DNA of 64,000 nucleotides from Ophiostoma sp. CBS 140.51 (lineage: Eukaryota > Ascomycota > Sordariomycetes > Ophiostomatales > Ophiostomataceae). A program made the translations under genes and the position numbers. Below the pieces are notes generated by a model, which did not search any database, was not told the origin of the DNA, and was given only the letters and a program-made list of their open reading frames with translations. The DNA is taken from assembly GCA_029298735.1 (NCBI GenBank), contig JANSLP010000072.1, positions 62,001 to 126,000 of the forward strand. Reading direction: 5' to 3'. Below are positions 42,730-53,830 of this stretch, piece by piece (position 1 is the stretch's first letter; the number at the start of each line of letters is the position of its first letter).

Positions 42730-43119
42730 ATACTAACCGAACAACTTGTCGTCACTTCACTTCACTTCCGGGAAGGCGGGCGGGGGAGACGGGGGACAGT
42801 ATCCCAAACGAAGGCAAATTGAAGAGACGGAGGGAGAGGAGGTAGATGGTGGCACTGTCGGAAGATGAGAGAGTGTTAGAGGAGCTGGTGTTTGTTGTTC
42901 GTTCTTGTGTTTATTTCGTTTGTCTTTTTTTTTTCTGTCTTTTCTGTCATTTCTGTCATTGTCTACTTTGTCTACTTCTACTCATAGCATCCCTACAGAG
43001 GATGACTTGCCGGATATCACTTTGCAAAAGGGTTAATTGTTAATTGTTGAATGTTAACCTGGATCTATTATTATTAAGTCTGTACATCATTATCATACGT
43101 GGTTGCCGTTAAGATGACT
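42730..43119. other. convergent 3' flanks
   Basis: This 390-base stretch lies between the stops of the SDR gene and the leftward membrane-protein gene. It is rich in short T and TTAAT words, consistent with polyadenylation signals. No gene is seen. Confidence 0.4.
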
Positions 43120-43977
43120 TCAGTGTCTGTGAATAATCTCAATCACACTAGAACTCGTGCTGTGGTTCGAGCTGCTGTTCTCCCTCCGTCGCCGGTTGGC
43201 CTCGACAACATTGAGCGCCAGGATGCCAAAACTCGAAAATGATAGAAAAGCGAGCAGGACGACCAACGATATCTCTGGACCAATGTCTGTATAATGCTTG
43301 TTGTCGTCGTGCTTCTTGTTGTAGGCAGCGTGCCGTGCTGCCTGGAAGCCGGCCAGTATCGAACAAATGACACTGCCGACAGCCAGAACGGACTCTACAA
43401 AGAGGTCGAGTCCGAGTAAGAACGTTGTCCTGCGCCCATGCCATGCCAGCAGGGACAGCCGTGTGAGCTGCCACAAAAGAGCGGCAGCTGCTACAGGCAC
43501 GGCAATCACCCACCCCAGACGGTTGTCCAAGGGCGTGCCGGTCGTTGGTGTGCTTGCAGAGCGGTGCACCAAAACATAAGTGACGGCCCCGACAGCGAGA
43601 GCGGCACTGCCTAGACAGGCCGAGCACACCCTCAAAAAGCACTCGATGGGGTCGACAAAGTCGGTGTCGTCTGGTTGTGGGTCATCGTTGGGATGCCGTG
43701 AGAAGCGGGAGTGCATCTGTAGGCGGGAGTGGACGTGCAGGTCGCGGTCGGCGACCGGTGGGTGTACCGTAGGGTGTTGTGGCCGGCTGTAGTTGGGTCG
43801 TGATGTGTTTGTAAACATTTCCTCTCTGAAGGCGCCGCTGCGGCCGACGCGGTTGTACGTGACGGCTGCTGGTGGCGCCGTCATCGGTAGAGGCTCCGTT
43901 CTTCTCTTCTTTTCCGACAGCGGCTGCTCGTCGAGCCACTGCTCGACGGACTCGACTTGGCGAGGACTGAGGGACAT
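43120..43977 (-). CDS. four-helix membrane protein, unknown function
   Basis: This single-exon gene encodes 285 aa. Residues 1-110 are hydrophilic, with a basic SEKKRR motif and a His/Asp/Pro-rich end. Four hydrophobic segments follow: around VCSACLGSAALAVGAVTYVL, then WVIAVPVAAAALLW, then LDLFVESVLAVGSVICSILA, then SLVVLLAFLSFSSFGILAL. The spacing and the small loop with basic residues resemble MARVEL-type tetraspan proteins, but I see no diagnostic motif, so this is only a topology match. The tail (NRRRRENSSSNHSTSSS) is basic and Ser-rich, presumably cytosolic. The ATG at 43977 is preceded by a TATATA box on the reverse strand at 44116-44121 and one copy of the TATGTCGTA element. Confidence 0.68.
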   Translation of the reverse strand: MSLSPRQVESVEQWLDEQPLSEKKRRTEPLPMTAPPAAVTYNRVGRSGAFREEMFTNTSRPNYSRPQHPTVHPPVADRDLHVHSRLQMHSRFSRHPNDDPQPDDTDFVDPIECFLRVCSACLGSAALAVGAVTYVLVHRSASTPTTGTPLDNRLGWVIAVPVAAAALLWQLTRLSLLAWHGRRTTFLLGLDLFVESVLAVGSVICSILAGFQAARHAAYNKKHDDNKHYTDIGPEISLVVLLAFLSFSSFGILALNVVEANRRRRENSSSNHSTSSSVIEIIHRH

Positions 43978-44115
43978 GTGTGGTGGGAGGGTGTGTTGTG
44001 TTGTGTTGTGAGGTGGTGGTGTTGATGTTTGAAGTGGTGATTGTCAATGGTCGACAAGAGCAACGTGGAGGTCAGCCTTGCAGCTGGCTGTCGGTAGTGG
44101 GGGGCCGTAGATTAA

Positions 44116-44121
44116 TATATA
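44116..44121 (-). promoter_or_regulatory. TATA box (TATATA) of the membrane-protein gene
   Basis: It lies 139 bases before the ATG at 43977 and 12 bases downstream of a TATGTCGTA element, counted in the direction of transcription. Confidence 0.4.
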
Positions 44122-44133
44122 CAGCTCGGCATG

Positions 44134-44142
44134 TATGTCGTA
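44134..44142 (+). other. TATGTCGTA element, copy 6
   Basis: Exact copy within GTATGTCGTA, placed just upstream of the TATATA box of the leftward gene. Confidence 0.5.
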
Positions 44143-47100
44143 GTTGTTGATTGTGGGGTGTAGGATGGAGTAGGAACGGGTGGCAAAAGACGGCAAGGAA
44201 AATAAAAAAGAGGCAACACAAGGTCAAGGTCGATGGAAAAAGACAAAAGATGTATGGTGGAAAAGACATGTCAGATGCGGGCCGCCCGGGAACGACTAAC
44301 GTTGGTCATGGTCATGGTCAAGGTCATGGTCTGGGCATGGCATGGTGGTCAGAGAAAGAGGTGGAAAAAAAGACAAAGCATAAGAGTGGCAAGCTTTGCA
44401 TGCAAGAAGGAAGCAAGCAGGCAAGCTAGGCAGAGCTGTCAGATGTCGGCAGTACGAGGGCTGGGCAAGCAAGAGCTACATGTACAACAGGAAAAAGAAA
44501 AAGAGGAGAAGTGACACCAATTGACACGGGAGGCTAGCCCAATGGTTTACGTAGTGTGCAGGGGTGATGTTAAGAAAGAGGGACAAGAGGGACAAGAGGG
44601 ACAGGCCCGAGGGAGAGGAACAGGGTGGGCTGTGATTGTGTACAATGTGACGGTATTCATGGTGGGTGGTGGGAGTGTGGGGAGACCAGGCTGACATGGG
44701 AGGAGATAATAGAGAATGCATAACATGGATCCAACACGAGAAAGAGAGCATCGTATGTGGCGAAGAGTAAGAATGACGAACGAGGCGACGTAGGTCGTGT
44801 GTCGGGAGGCTTTCCGTACAAAAAAAAAGAAAAAGAGTCTAGACTGGATCTGCCTTAAAGGAAGTACAACGGAAGAGCATCTCAATCGCTACGTCAGCCT
44901 ACTCTCTCATTCTACCTCTTTCTTTCTCGTGTCATTCGTGCAAATCATCTTCTCTCTTCTCGTTCTTCTCCATGTCACCCGGTAATGACCCGCTTCTCGG
45001 CATCGTGCGGCTCTTGGCTTTAAGAGAGTGACGGATTTTGTATCGTATCACAGGGCAGAGGGGAAGGGAAAGAAGGAGAAGGAGAAGGAGAGAAGAGGGT
45101 GGGCAAGGAAGCGATCCGGCAGGGGTGTGGTCATCCGACTTTTTTGTCCTCTCTCTGTGCTCTTGTATCGGCGCACCGCGCATGCCAGACGTGCAGTACA
45201 GAAGGAAGGCGGACACAAAAAGACACAGTCATACTCTGTACACAGAAAGAAGACCACAGACAGAGACAGTCGTCATACACAGACAATTGTGGGCAATGCT
45301 GTCATGGGGGATCATGGATCATGGAGGGCTTGGAGGGGTGTTGTGTTGGTGTTGTCGGCGACGAGCCACTTATGCAGGGGTCCCGTACCCCTGGTCTGGT
45401 CTTTTGTGGTTTGCAGTGGTCTCGACTGGTGTGGTCTGGTGCAAGTGTGAGTGTGTCTCGCTTTTTTTTTGCCCGCGGGATCTGGGCGACTTTTCAGAGC
45501 GTGCAACCCTTTGCATAAACGAGGTGGCGACGTGAGACAGCTGACCAATGGGCCCATTTTGCAGGAAAAAGGCGAGCGAGAAAAAGGACAAGAGGATGGA
45601 AGAGTTATGGGAAAAGAAAACAATACGATAATTTAAAAGGCTGAGATCGACTTGCATGCAGGTCGGAAAGTCCAGTCGCATTCAAAGATGCACAAAGCCG
45701 CAGACTGCATGTAATCCATCGTGGTTGTGAAACTCTTTGCGATTCCACCAAAATACGTCATAATACGAACGTGCAAAAAGAAATATGCAAAAAGCAGGAC
45801 AGGGTGAAACCCGAGCTGGTCAGAGCGTTGTTGATGGCGACAATGAGGCAGTAACAGCCTGGAAGCAACAAGAGGATAAACAAGAATAGGAGAGAAGAAG
45901 AAAGTAAACAAAAAACATTTAAAAAAACAACCAAAAAAAACCAATGCATGGAATACCTGTCGTGACTCGATTGAGAGCGATTGAGAATTGAGCAAAGAGA
46001 GGCGAGAGAGACGGGGGAGGCGGGAGGTAAGAGGCAACGCAGCTGAACGTCCCCTGGCATCCTAGTTTGGATGCCTCTCTCATGCAGGCGGCGGCGACGG
46101 TGGGCAGGGGGTGGGCCAGGCCTGGACCAGACCAGCTACCGACAGGGCTGAACGGACAAGCCTTGTTTACCCTCACAATCTGACTCCTGGCCGGTGCCTG
46201 AAGTCCGTGGGCCTCTTTCTCTGTTTCTCGTATTATCGTGTTAGAAAGGAGAAGCCTTCAGGATTGAACCATAGTTTATTTTCAGCCTCAGGGAGAAGCA
46301 TTGTCACAGTCGTGTGTTCCTTCTCGTTACTCATTTGATTTTTCACGACCTTGAAGATAGAGTCTAGATCATCACCATGTTGTGGACTCTGAAGAATCAT
46401 GTGAGGATCAGCACAGTTGAGGATCGACGAAGAATGGGAAAATGACGACGAATGAAGTAATGCCGCATGGGGAAGAAGAAAAGTCCACTGATAAAATGCG
46501 AGAAATCAATATTGTAAGGCGGGACAGAAGACGGCAGAACACACACGGACAATGGCACGTGAAATATGAAACACATCGAACAGGCCAGGTAGAAACCCGT
46601 GGCTCCATAGATCGCCAACGTGAGTGAAAGAGAATGGGAAGACCACGGGACAAAGTGTGGCCATTGCGGATATTCTTGACTACGAGCCTGATGGGTCTTT
46701 GCACAAGTTGACGATCAACACCATCTGGTTCGTGATAAAGACGTCTTCTCAAAGACTACAATCACAATGCATTGTATTGCGTGGCTGCATCGTCATAAAA
46801 CCGATCTTTCGTATCGAACCGATGGGAAAGTACAAGACGCTTCTATGTTTAGATCATATTATCGATTGGGATATTACTTGCCTCCCAAGTCTGCGTACAA
46901 CAGGGCAGTGCAGGTTTCCTGTGTTGATGTGAACCACAGTTGTCAACTTGCTATTTTGAAACAAACGCCGTATTCGGGCGTTGCTTGAAAGAAGACAAGA
47001 AACGAAACAAGAAGACAAGTAAAGAACAAGGAAGGAAAGAAAGACAGAAAGACAGAAAGACGATAGGAGACAAATAAGGACGGCGATGGGTGACGTGGCC

Positions 47101-48689
47101 AGTTTATATCTAAGCCTGGAGAGAGACGTACTACTGCCTTTCTGCTTTCTGGTTACCATTTCTGGGAAAGAAGGCTGTGTAAGTCGGGGAAGCGTGGGAG
47201 ACAATCATAAGAAAGGTGAAGGACAGATAGCATCGATAACAATGTGCAAGATGGAGGAAAACGAAAATAGGAAGAATTGAGTGAGAGTCTTCCTTCCCCA
47301 TCCTCCTAGATCAGATCCAGGGCACATCGTCCCGCGATACAACACTCAACGCCCCGGGATGTAAGGCTTGGAATATGATGCTTGTCAGAGAGGATGCTGG
47401 CCCTGTCCGGTAAGATAGTGCGACACTGACAACTGTCGTTTTTGGCTCCAGAATGAATGCTTGTATCGAGACTAGGGTCCTTTTTACAGCGGTCATATTA
47501 ATAGAAACAGTGCAAAGACGGCGACCAAGAGCGAAGGCGAAAGCAAGGTCGATGCAAAATGCTAAGAACTTTAGTCGAAGACGGCGAGAGGGAACTAAAC
47601 TGGTGGAAGGGGAAACACTCAAAGAAAACGAGAAGAAAAGAAGAAAGAAGAAAAGAGAAACAAAAAGAGGGATCCAACAGGCTGGACCTGAAGCCAGGTG
47701 TTCCAGCCCGGCACTACAGCCCGCTAAATTTCCCAGCTGTCCACGAAAGTTGCCGGGCTCAAGGGACGTCCCACCCAATCGTACAAACTTACATGTAGCG
47801 CCTCTTCCCTGCCAAAAGCAGGCTTCAGCGGCAGCTTGCGTTGTCCGCCGTCTCTTCTGTCCTTTGCCTGCACAGCCCCACGCTGCAGCCGGGCGTGGAA
47901 AGGGTTCACTGGGCCCTGTCTTTTGGGGCGCTTCTAAAAAAGGACCCCATGACGACGACTTTTCGGCTCTTGGTGGGAGGGCAAAAAGAACGCCCAATAA
48001 ATACAGACAATAAATACAGAGTACAGAGCAAAGTGGGGACTTGCCGCAATGGGCAACGGCAATGGGCAGCTGAGGGAAATCTTCCACTGAGAACGGTCGA
48101 GGCAAACTACACCGTCCGTCGAAACGAAACAAAACGAAGAAACGAACACAACGAAAGCTGCCTGGCAGCAAGGAGCACGGATCACGGGTGGACACGATAA
48201 CAACGAACCAGCTGGAAACCCCACCGCCTCTGCCTCTGAGAGTCTTGGCTGGGCAGACGGAGGAACGCCTCTTTTCTCATTTGCCTTTCTCGCCAGAGCC
48301 ACAAGAAGGATCGTGGAACTTGAACTGGCTGGACAAGTGGCTGACCGCTGGCCTTTCCTTCTCTTTTGTTGTCGTCCCCTTCTCTCACGCCCTGTCCACC
48401 ATGCACTCGACATTTGCCAGCTTGTGCTTTTGAAAGCTGAACATATCGACAGACATACGAAAAGAAGGCAAGGGAACACAGCTCCAACGACCCAATCAGC
48501 CGGCACTCCGAACCGTCTCTTATTCATTCTCGTCCTCGTCCTCGTGCTACCCATTCTTCCCGTCCTTTGTCCTCCTCATCCTCTTCGTCCTCCGACCGCT
48601 ACAATCCACGACTGACGATACGGCCTACGACCACAATACCACACGATCACGACACGATAACGATACTACGCAGCACGATACTACGACAC

Positions 48690-48724
48690 ACACATACACA
48701 TACACATACACATACCCATACACA
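48690..48724 (+). repeat. CATACA microsatellite in a 5' leader
   Basis: Imperfect ACACAT/ACATAC units end about 40 bases before the start codon of the following gene, so they are probably transcribed. Confidence 0.8.
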
Positions 48725-48765
48725 CAAGCACGCACAACAACCTGCCTGCTACGCACCCTCCCAGA

Positions 48766-51054
48766 ATGCGCGACGACCGCGTCGAGGCCGGCTCCCTCGC
48801 CGACCTCAACCTCTTGGCTGCCAACCCGCCGCGCTACCCCGTCAACCCAACCGAAGAGCCGCGCGAGCCTCTCACCTTGTACATCTCCCGCGTACCCGGC
48901 ACCCGCGACATTATCCTCTCGACCCTCAAGCCGCAAAAGAAGAATGTCACCAGCGAAGACGTCGCCAATGCGCTGTACTATGTGCACCTGGACCTGCCGT
49001 CGGACGGGTTGTTGGTGGCGCCGCCAACAATGCCAGCTGCGGCAGCTACCGCAAGCCAAGGTGGTGGGAGTCCAACGGCAGCACTGACACCCACCGTTTC
49101 GCGGAAACCGGTACCGTCGACAGCGCCACGACCGGGCGACAACACCCTCCCGCCAGGACCTTCGACTGGCCCTTCTTCTTCTTCGACCTTCCCCACGGGC
49201 CCGACAGGACCTGCTCCCCCAGTAGGTTACCCTGCATCTTCGACATTCCCTCCCACCGGTCCTGCCCCTCCCGTTGGCGGCTATCCATCTGGCCCACCGC
49301 CTGCATACACTTCGACTGGAGCACAACCACCGGCACTGCCAACACAACAGCCAGAACAACCCCCCGCACCCCCACCACACCGCGAGCCCGTCTCCCCACG
49401 ACCACAGCCGTGGGTCCCGCCCGGTTTCCGCTTGGAAGAGCGCCAAAGCAGTTTTGAGGCAGCCGTCATGTCCAGCCTCGACAACCTGCCGTCACAGCAG
49501 CAGCAGCAACAGCAGCAGCAGTCACGGCCACTGTCGGGCCAAACCTTTCCCGCAACGTCAACACTCCCAATACGGTCACGGCCATTGCCGGGGCGGACGC
49601 TTCCTAGCAATACAAGCAACAACAACAATGCTGTACAGCCACCGCCTGGGACAGCACCCACTCCTGGTGCACCCATAACACGAAAGCCTGTCGGCCCACG
49701 ACCGGACGGCGCTGTCGACCCCAACGCTCCTCCATTTCCACCACGTCCACAAGACAGGGCCCTGCCACAGGCGCCAGCACAACAGCAACAACAACAGCCA
49801 CGCCCACCGGGCCTCACATCGTCCCAGCCCACCCCCAGCAACTTTGTCCCCTTTCAGCTCACCCTCATCCGCCGCGACCCGTCCAGCAACCACCAATGGA
49901 ACATTGGCAAAGTGGCGTCGGTCCAACAAGTTGAGCAGCCGGACGACGAGGGTAGTGACGGTGGTGAGAGTGTGCCCGCTGTGTCTGAACAACCATCCAT
50001 TCGCATCCACCTCGAGACTTCGGGGTATGCCAAGTTCCGCGGCGACGATGGCGGGAAAGCGTTTGCACGGCAGGTGGTCATGGCCTATACGAAGAGCTGG
50101 ACCGCAGGGATCCGGAACGCCTTTAAGCGGCCGTCCTCGAACAGTCACGAAAGGTCGTCGTCGCTGGATGGTGCGCAGTCATTTGGCCGTGGTGCCTTTC
50201 CACAGGATAACAGCGACCTTGAACCGCCTCGGCGGTTCTTGCGCCCACGCAACAACTCCCTGGCCTCCACGGCCGACACTGCCTTGGGCGGACTTGGCGG
50301 CATCGACGACCCGCGCCGCCGGAGCAAAGAGATGTCCCGCAGCACCTCGCCCCCGCTCATTACCCGCCCCGGCCCCGGTCTCAAACCCAAGGGCTATACT
50401 TTTACGAGCCCCTGGGACGGCCGCTGTGATTTCAGGACAGGCAACGGCGGCCGTTCTCTCAAGTGCAGGCACATCCTGCACCCCTCAGCAGACTCGACGA
50501 CGGGCGCTACCGGTGGCGGTGTCGCCGGGTACAACCCGCTGGTGATTGCCCAGAGTTTCCGTGATGGTCCGGGCCAAGGGTTGGCGGCGGTCGCGGCGGC
50601 CACGTCGAGTGTCGTCACTGGGCAGCCCGAGGGTGGGGGAAGGGCAAGAGCTGGCTCTCTGACGTCGGCCCTGACCGGCGCCGTTGCCGTCAGCGAACTC
50701 CGGTTTAACCTCCCGCATGGTGATCTCATACGCAGACGCGAAGGGTCCGAAGAGCGGGAGAGGGAGCGGGGAGGCCGCCGCGACGAACTGTACGGCCGCT
50801 TCCAGGACCATCTGCACCACCTGCAGCACCATACCAGGAGGCGGTCGTCCACAGAAGAAGATGATGAATACCAGGACGACGACGAAGACGAACTCGACTT
50901 GAGGCTCGGTCGAGAGAAAGCCGGTGGCGGCAATCGCGGCAAGCGGGCCAAGCTGGGCAAGTTGATTGTGTATGATGATGGGTTCAAGATGTTGGATTTG
51001 GTCGTGGCGGCCAATATGGGGGTGTGGTGGGTGTCGTGGGAGAGGGCTTTCTAA
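48766..51054 (+). CDS. conserved fungal protein of unknown function with two terminal conserved blocks
   Basis: This single-exon gene encodes 762 aa. I do not recognise a named gene. Residues about 23-80 (PLTLYISRVPGTRDIILS and EDVANALYYVHLDLPSD) look like a conserved N-terminal block. Residues 90-350 are Pro/Thr/Gln-rich and disordered, with several poly-Gln runs. A middle region near 365-455 has the pattern of a folded segment (FQLTLIRRDPSSNHQWNIGKV, cut here to its core) ending in a helix with FARQVVMAYTKSW. The C-terminal part has KGYTFTSPWDGRCDFRTG (from about 541), an acidic DDDEDELDLRLG stretch and a final conserved block (GNRGKRAKLGKLIVYDDGF to WERAF). Similar proteins occur across Sordariomycetes as uncharacterised entries, as far as I recall. 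No signal peptide or clear membrane segment is visible. Confidence 0.8.
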   Translation: MRDDRVEAGSLADLNLLAANPPRYPVNPTEEPREPLTLYISRVPGTRDIILSTLKPQKKNVTSEDVANALYYVHLDLPSDGLLVAPPTMPAAAATASQGGGSPTAALTPTVSRKPVPSTAPRPGDNTLPPGPSTGPSSSSTFPTGPTGPAPPVGYPASSTFPPTGPAPPVGGYPSGPPPAYTSTGAQPPALPTQQPEQPPAPPPHREPVSPRPQPWVPPGFRLEERQSSFEAAVMSSLDNLPSQQQQQQQQQSRPLSGQTFPATSTLPIRSRPLPGRTLPSNTSNNNNAVQPPPGTAPTPGAPITRKPVGPRPDGAVDPNAPPFPPRPQDRALPQAPAQQQQQQPRPPGLTSSQPTPSNFVPFQLTLIRRDPSSNHQWNIGKVASVQQVEQPDDEGSDGGESVPAVSEQPSIRIHLETSGYAKFRGDDGGKAFARQVVMAYTKSWTAGIRNAFKRPSSNSHERSSSLDGAQSFGRGAFPQDNSDLEPPRRFLRPRNNSLASTADTALGGLGGIDDPRRRSKEMSRSTSPPLITRPGPGLKPKGYTFTSPWDGRCDFRTGNGGRSLKCRHILHPSADSTTGATGGGVAGYNPLVIAQSFRDGPGQGLAAVAAATSSVVTGQPEGGGRARAGSLTSALTGAVAVSELRFNLPHGDLIRRREGSEERERERGGRRDELYGRFQDHLHHLQHHTRRRSSTEEDDEYQDDDEDELDLRLGREKAGGGNRGKRAKLGKLIVYDDGFKMLDLVVAANMGVWWVSWERAF

Positions 51055-51068
51055 TCGCTGAAGGCGAT
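51054..51068 (+). other. hairpin overlapping the stop of the preceding gene
   Basis: ATCGC-TGAAG-GCGAT is a 5-bp stem whose first base is the last A of the TAA stop. GAA again lies in the loop. Confidence 0.45.
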
Positions 51069-51951
51069 GTAGCGGCGGAGACGATACAAACGCGAAGCGA
51101 GGCTGAGCGATTCGAACTGAAAACGTCAACCCATCACTTCGCTTCGCCTCTGGGTGGTCAGGATCCTAAACGAAGGCCCTTTGGTGGATTGGATTGAAGT
51201 TGACTTTGTTGTTGGCGATGTTGTGGATGAGCAAGGATTGTTATTGGAGAAGTTGGACCGAGCTGTTGTCGAGCTGTTATTGAGAAGCGAGCGTGGGGAG
51301 GACAGAAAAGCTTGGAACTTTGGAAAGCGTAGCGAATGATTTAGAGCTTTGATTTAGATAGCATTTACAGAGCGACAGGCAGGCATACGAATTGATGATC
51401 TGAACTCTTTTGGATTTACCTTCCAAGCTTACCATTCTACCTTCCCTTCCTGCCGCACCAAGCTGGCACGCTGTTAGCGCCTTCCTGTTGTAGCGACAGC
51501 TCGTTCCTCGCTGCCCGAGTGGAGTGCGTCAGAGCTACACGTGACTTTATGACAGAGAGACCCACTCTCACACAGTCCTCCAATCACACTGCGCTAAAAG
51601 TCATCCACTGTGGTTTGTCCCTGTGTTTTTCGGCCAAGGTCCTCGTTGGCTGCTTTGGTCTTCCCTCGGAAAGCGGGATAAGCGATTTTTTACCTCGTCT
51701 GGAGAAGCACCTCTCAATCACTGTGTACACACACGTCCACTCCGAGCGCGCTTACCATACGACGACGACGACCGCCTTGTGCATCATCAATTGATTGACT
51801 CTGATTGACTCTGATTGATCTTTTGTCAATCGTCTCATATTCCTCGACGACCTCGATTGGCGACGCTCGACTGCCGCCCGGCCACGAGCTGTTTTCTTCG
51901 ACCTCATCCACCTCGACCTACCACACAGCCCCCCTCAACACACACATCACC
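51069..51951. other. intergenic, promoter and leader of the TYKY gene
   Basis: Related GCGAAGC and GCTTCGC words occur at about 51094 and 51137. Tandem GATTGACTCT occurs near 51795-51815. No gene is seen. Confidence 0.4.
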
Positions 51952-52798
51952 ATGTTCTCAACACAAGTCGCCCGCCGGGCCATGTCGGCACGGGTAATTG
52001 GCTCGCCCATTGCTGCTGCTGTCGCTGCCGCCAACACTACCTCCACTGCCACCTCCTCGATGACCGTCCGCATCGCCGCCTCTACCCTTCTCACTGCCAA
52101 CAACACCCCCCGGAGGCGGACCTACGCCACCCCCGTCAAGTCGCTGCCCAAGGGCTTCCGCATCACGCCCCGGCCTGAATGGGACCAGGAGAAGGAGGGC
52201 ACCATGGACAAGATTGGCAAATACTTCTTGCTGCTCGAAATGGCTCGCGGCATGTACGTCCTGATGGAACAGTTCTTCCGCCCGCCCTACACCATCTTCT
52301 ACCCCTTCGAAAAGGGTCCCATCTCGCCCCGGTTCCGCGGCGAGCACGCCCTCCGCCGCTACCCCTCGGGCGAAGAGCGCTGTATCGCCTGCAAGCTGTG
52401 CGAGGCCATTTGCCCTGCCCAAGCCATCACAATTGAGGCTGAGGAGCGTGCGGACGGTTCGCGCCGGACGAGCCGCTACGACATTGACATGACCAAGTGC
52501 ATCTACTGTGGTTTCTGTCAGGAGTCGTGTCCCGTGGACGCGATCGTGGAGTCGCCGAATGCCGAGTACAGCACGGAGACGCGGGAGGAGCTGCTGTACA
52601 ACAAGGGTAAGTCGCCAGTGGTAGCCAAAGACGGACGAAGTCCGGCATGGGCCCCTTTCACTCCAAAGACGGCCGAAGGCCGTCTGCTACTTTACTAAGA
52701 ATGTCTGCTAACACTTCACAGAGAAACTCCTCTCCAACGGCGACAAGTGGGAGCCTGAGCTGGCCGCTGCCATCCGTGCGGACTCGCCATACCGGTAA
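51952..52798 (+). CDS. mitochondrial complex I TYKY subunit (NDUFS8 homolog)
   Basis: Exon 1 is 51952-52606 and exon 2 is 52722-52798, with a 115-base intron at 52607-52721 (GTAAGT, branch CTGCTAAC). The product is 243 aa. Residues 1 to about 58 are a Ser/Ala/Arg-rich mitochondrial targeting sequence ending near RRRTYAT. Two ferredoxin-type motifs, C144-x2-C147-x2-C150-x3-C154 and C183-x2-C186-x2-C189-x3-C193, bind the two [4Fe-4S] clusters N6a and N6b that lead electrons to ubiquinone. The spliced end DKWEPELAAAIRADSPYR matches the family C-terminus, which supports the intron; unspliced reading would replace these last 26 residues. The intron contains two GAA-loop hairpins. The next gene, mitochondrial acyl carrier protein, is also a complex I component. 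Confidence 0.95.
52632..52685 (+). other. two GAA-triloop hairpins inside the TYKY intron
   Basis: CGGAC-GAA-GTCCG (52632-52644) and AGACGGCC-GAA-GGCCGTCT (52667-52685) are both perfect. The second has an 8-bp stem and ends about 20 bases before the branch site. Confidence 0.6.
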
Positions 52799-53830
52799 AC
52801 AAGGACGTGAGCAGACGATACTCTATATCGACATAATGGAAAATACAACAAAAAAGGCCAATGGGTGGCCGCAGAAAACTAGAAAATCATACATCACACA
52901 TTGAAGGAGTCTGAAGAGGAAGAGTCTCAGACGGAGGTGGGACCGCAGGACCGAAGATTGAAGACGTCTCCGCAGATGGCGGAACGCTTGTATATACACA
53001 TCTGCTGTCTGTTTTTATTTTCTCGTTTTTACTATTTCTTTTGTTTGCATCTACCTTAGCAATTCTATCATATCACAAGTACTCGGTTCGTGTCTTCCGT
53101 AATGTAGAGACGATGCCTGCCTCTCCTTTTATAGCATAGGGGCTTCTACAGAAGGCGATTGGCTCTCAAATGCGATGATACGATAGACACAAACAGTCAG
53201 GAGTCCCCCAGTTTGACCTATCGTTATTATGTTTTCCCTCGTATCGTTGTCCGTCTTCTCCGTGAATATTCCGAGCTCCTTTCTGGTCGCCCGTTCTCTC
53301 CGCCTTTGTCTCCCCTCTCCGTGCGGTGCACGTGACCTGCCCATCCCACCAAGCGAACAGAGCTTCGGAGCTAAAATAACATTGCCTCTGATTGGTTCAA
53401 ACCCTACTCTGGCTTCCCTTTCTTGCCCGGGCCGGGAATTGAGCGCAAAGCTGTTTCTGGGTGGTGACTTTTCTGAAAATTGGGAAAAACCCGAACATCA
53501 CTTTCCGTCAACGTTAACGTCAGCGTCACCTCGTCTCAACCACCACCACAACCACCCACCCCACGACCCGTCAATTGTCAGCATCTGCTCCGACACCTTT
53601 GCCGGCAGACCATTTGTGAGCTTCCCTTCACCCTTTACCTAGATGACGGTCACCCGACGCGTGCCCCCTCGCCTCCGCCGTTTACCGTCAACAGTCAACT
53701 GTCAACCGTCATCGACAATCACCAACGGTTGATGTGCACCCGTCCGATCACCATTGGACCTGACTAACCACCTCTCGATAGATTCTTTTCTCCTCGCTTC
53801 GCTCGTCCTCCACCCTCCCACCCTCACACC
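52799..53830. other. 1 kb between the two complex I genes
   Basis: It contains the TYKY 3' UTR and the promoter and leader of the acyl carrier protein gene. GTCAAC-type words are repeated near 53687-53712 (CCGTCAACAGTCAACTGTCA). No gene is seen. Confidence 0.4.

Larger units (their letters stand above)
43978..48765. other. 4.8 kb divergent intergenic region
   Basis: No gene could be supported. Small tandem repeats occur: GGTCAT near 44304-44335, GAGGGACAA three times near 44578-44603 and GAAAGACA near 47035-47062. The reverse-strand frame 47311-48195 is open for 294 codons but is low in complexity and has no motif. Confidence 0.45.

Noticed and set aside
47311..48195. 294-codon reverse frame in the 43978-48765 gap
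   Set aside because: It has a Phe/Ser-rich, irregular composition, no motif and no nearby splice logic; probably a chance open frame.
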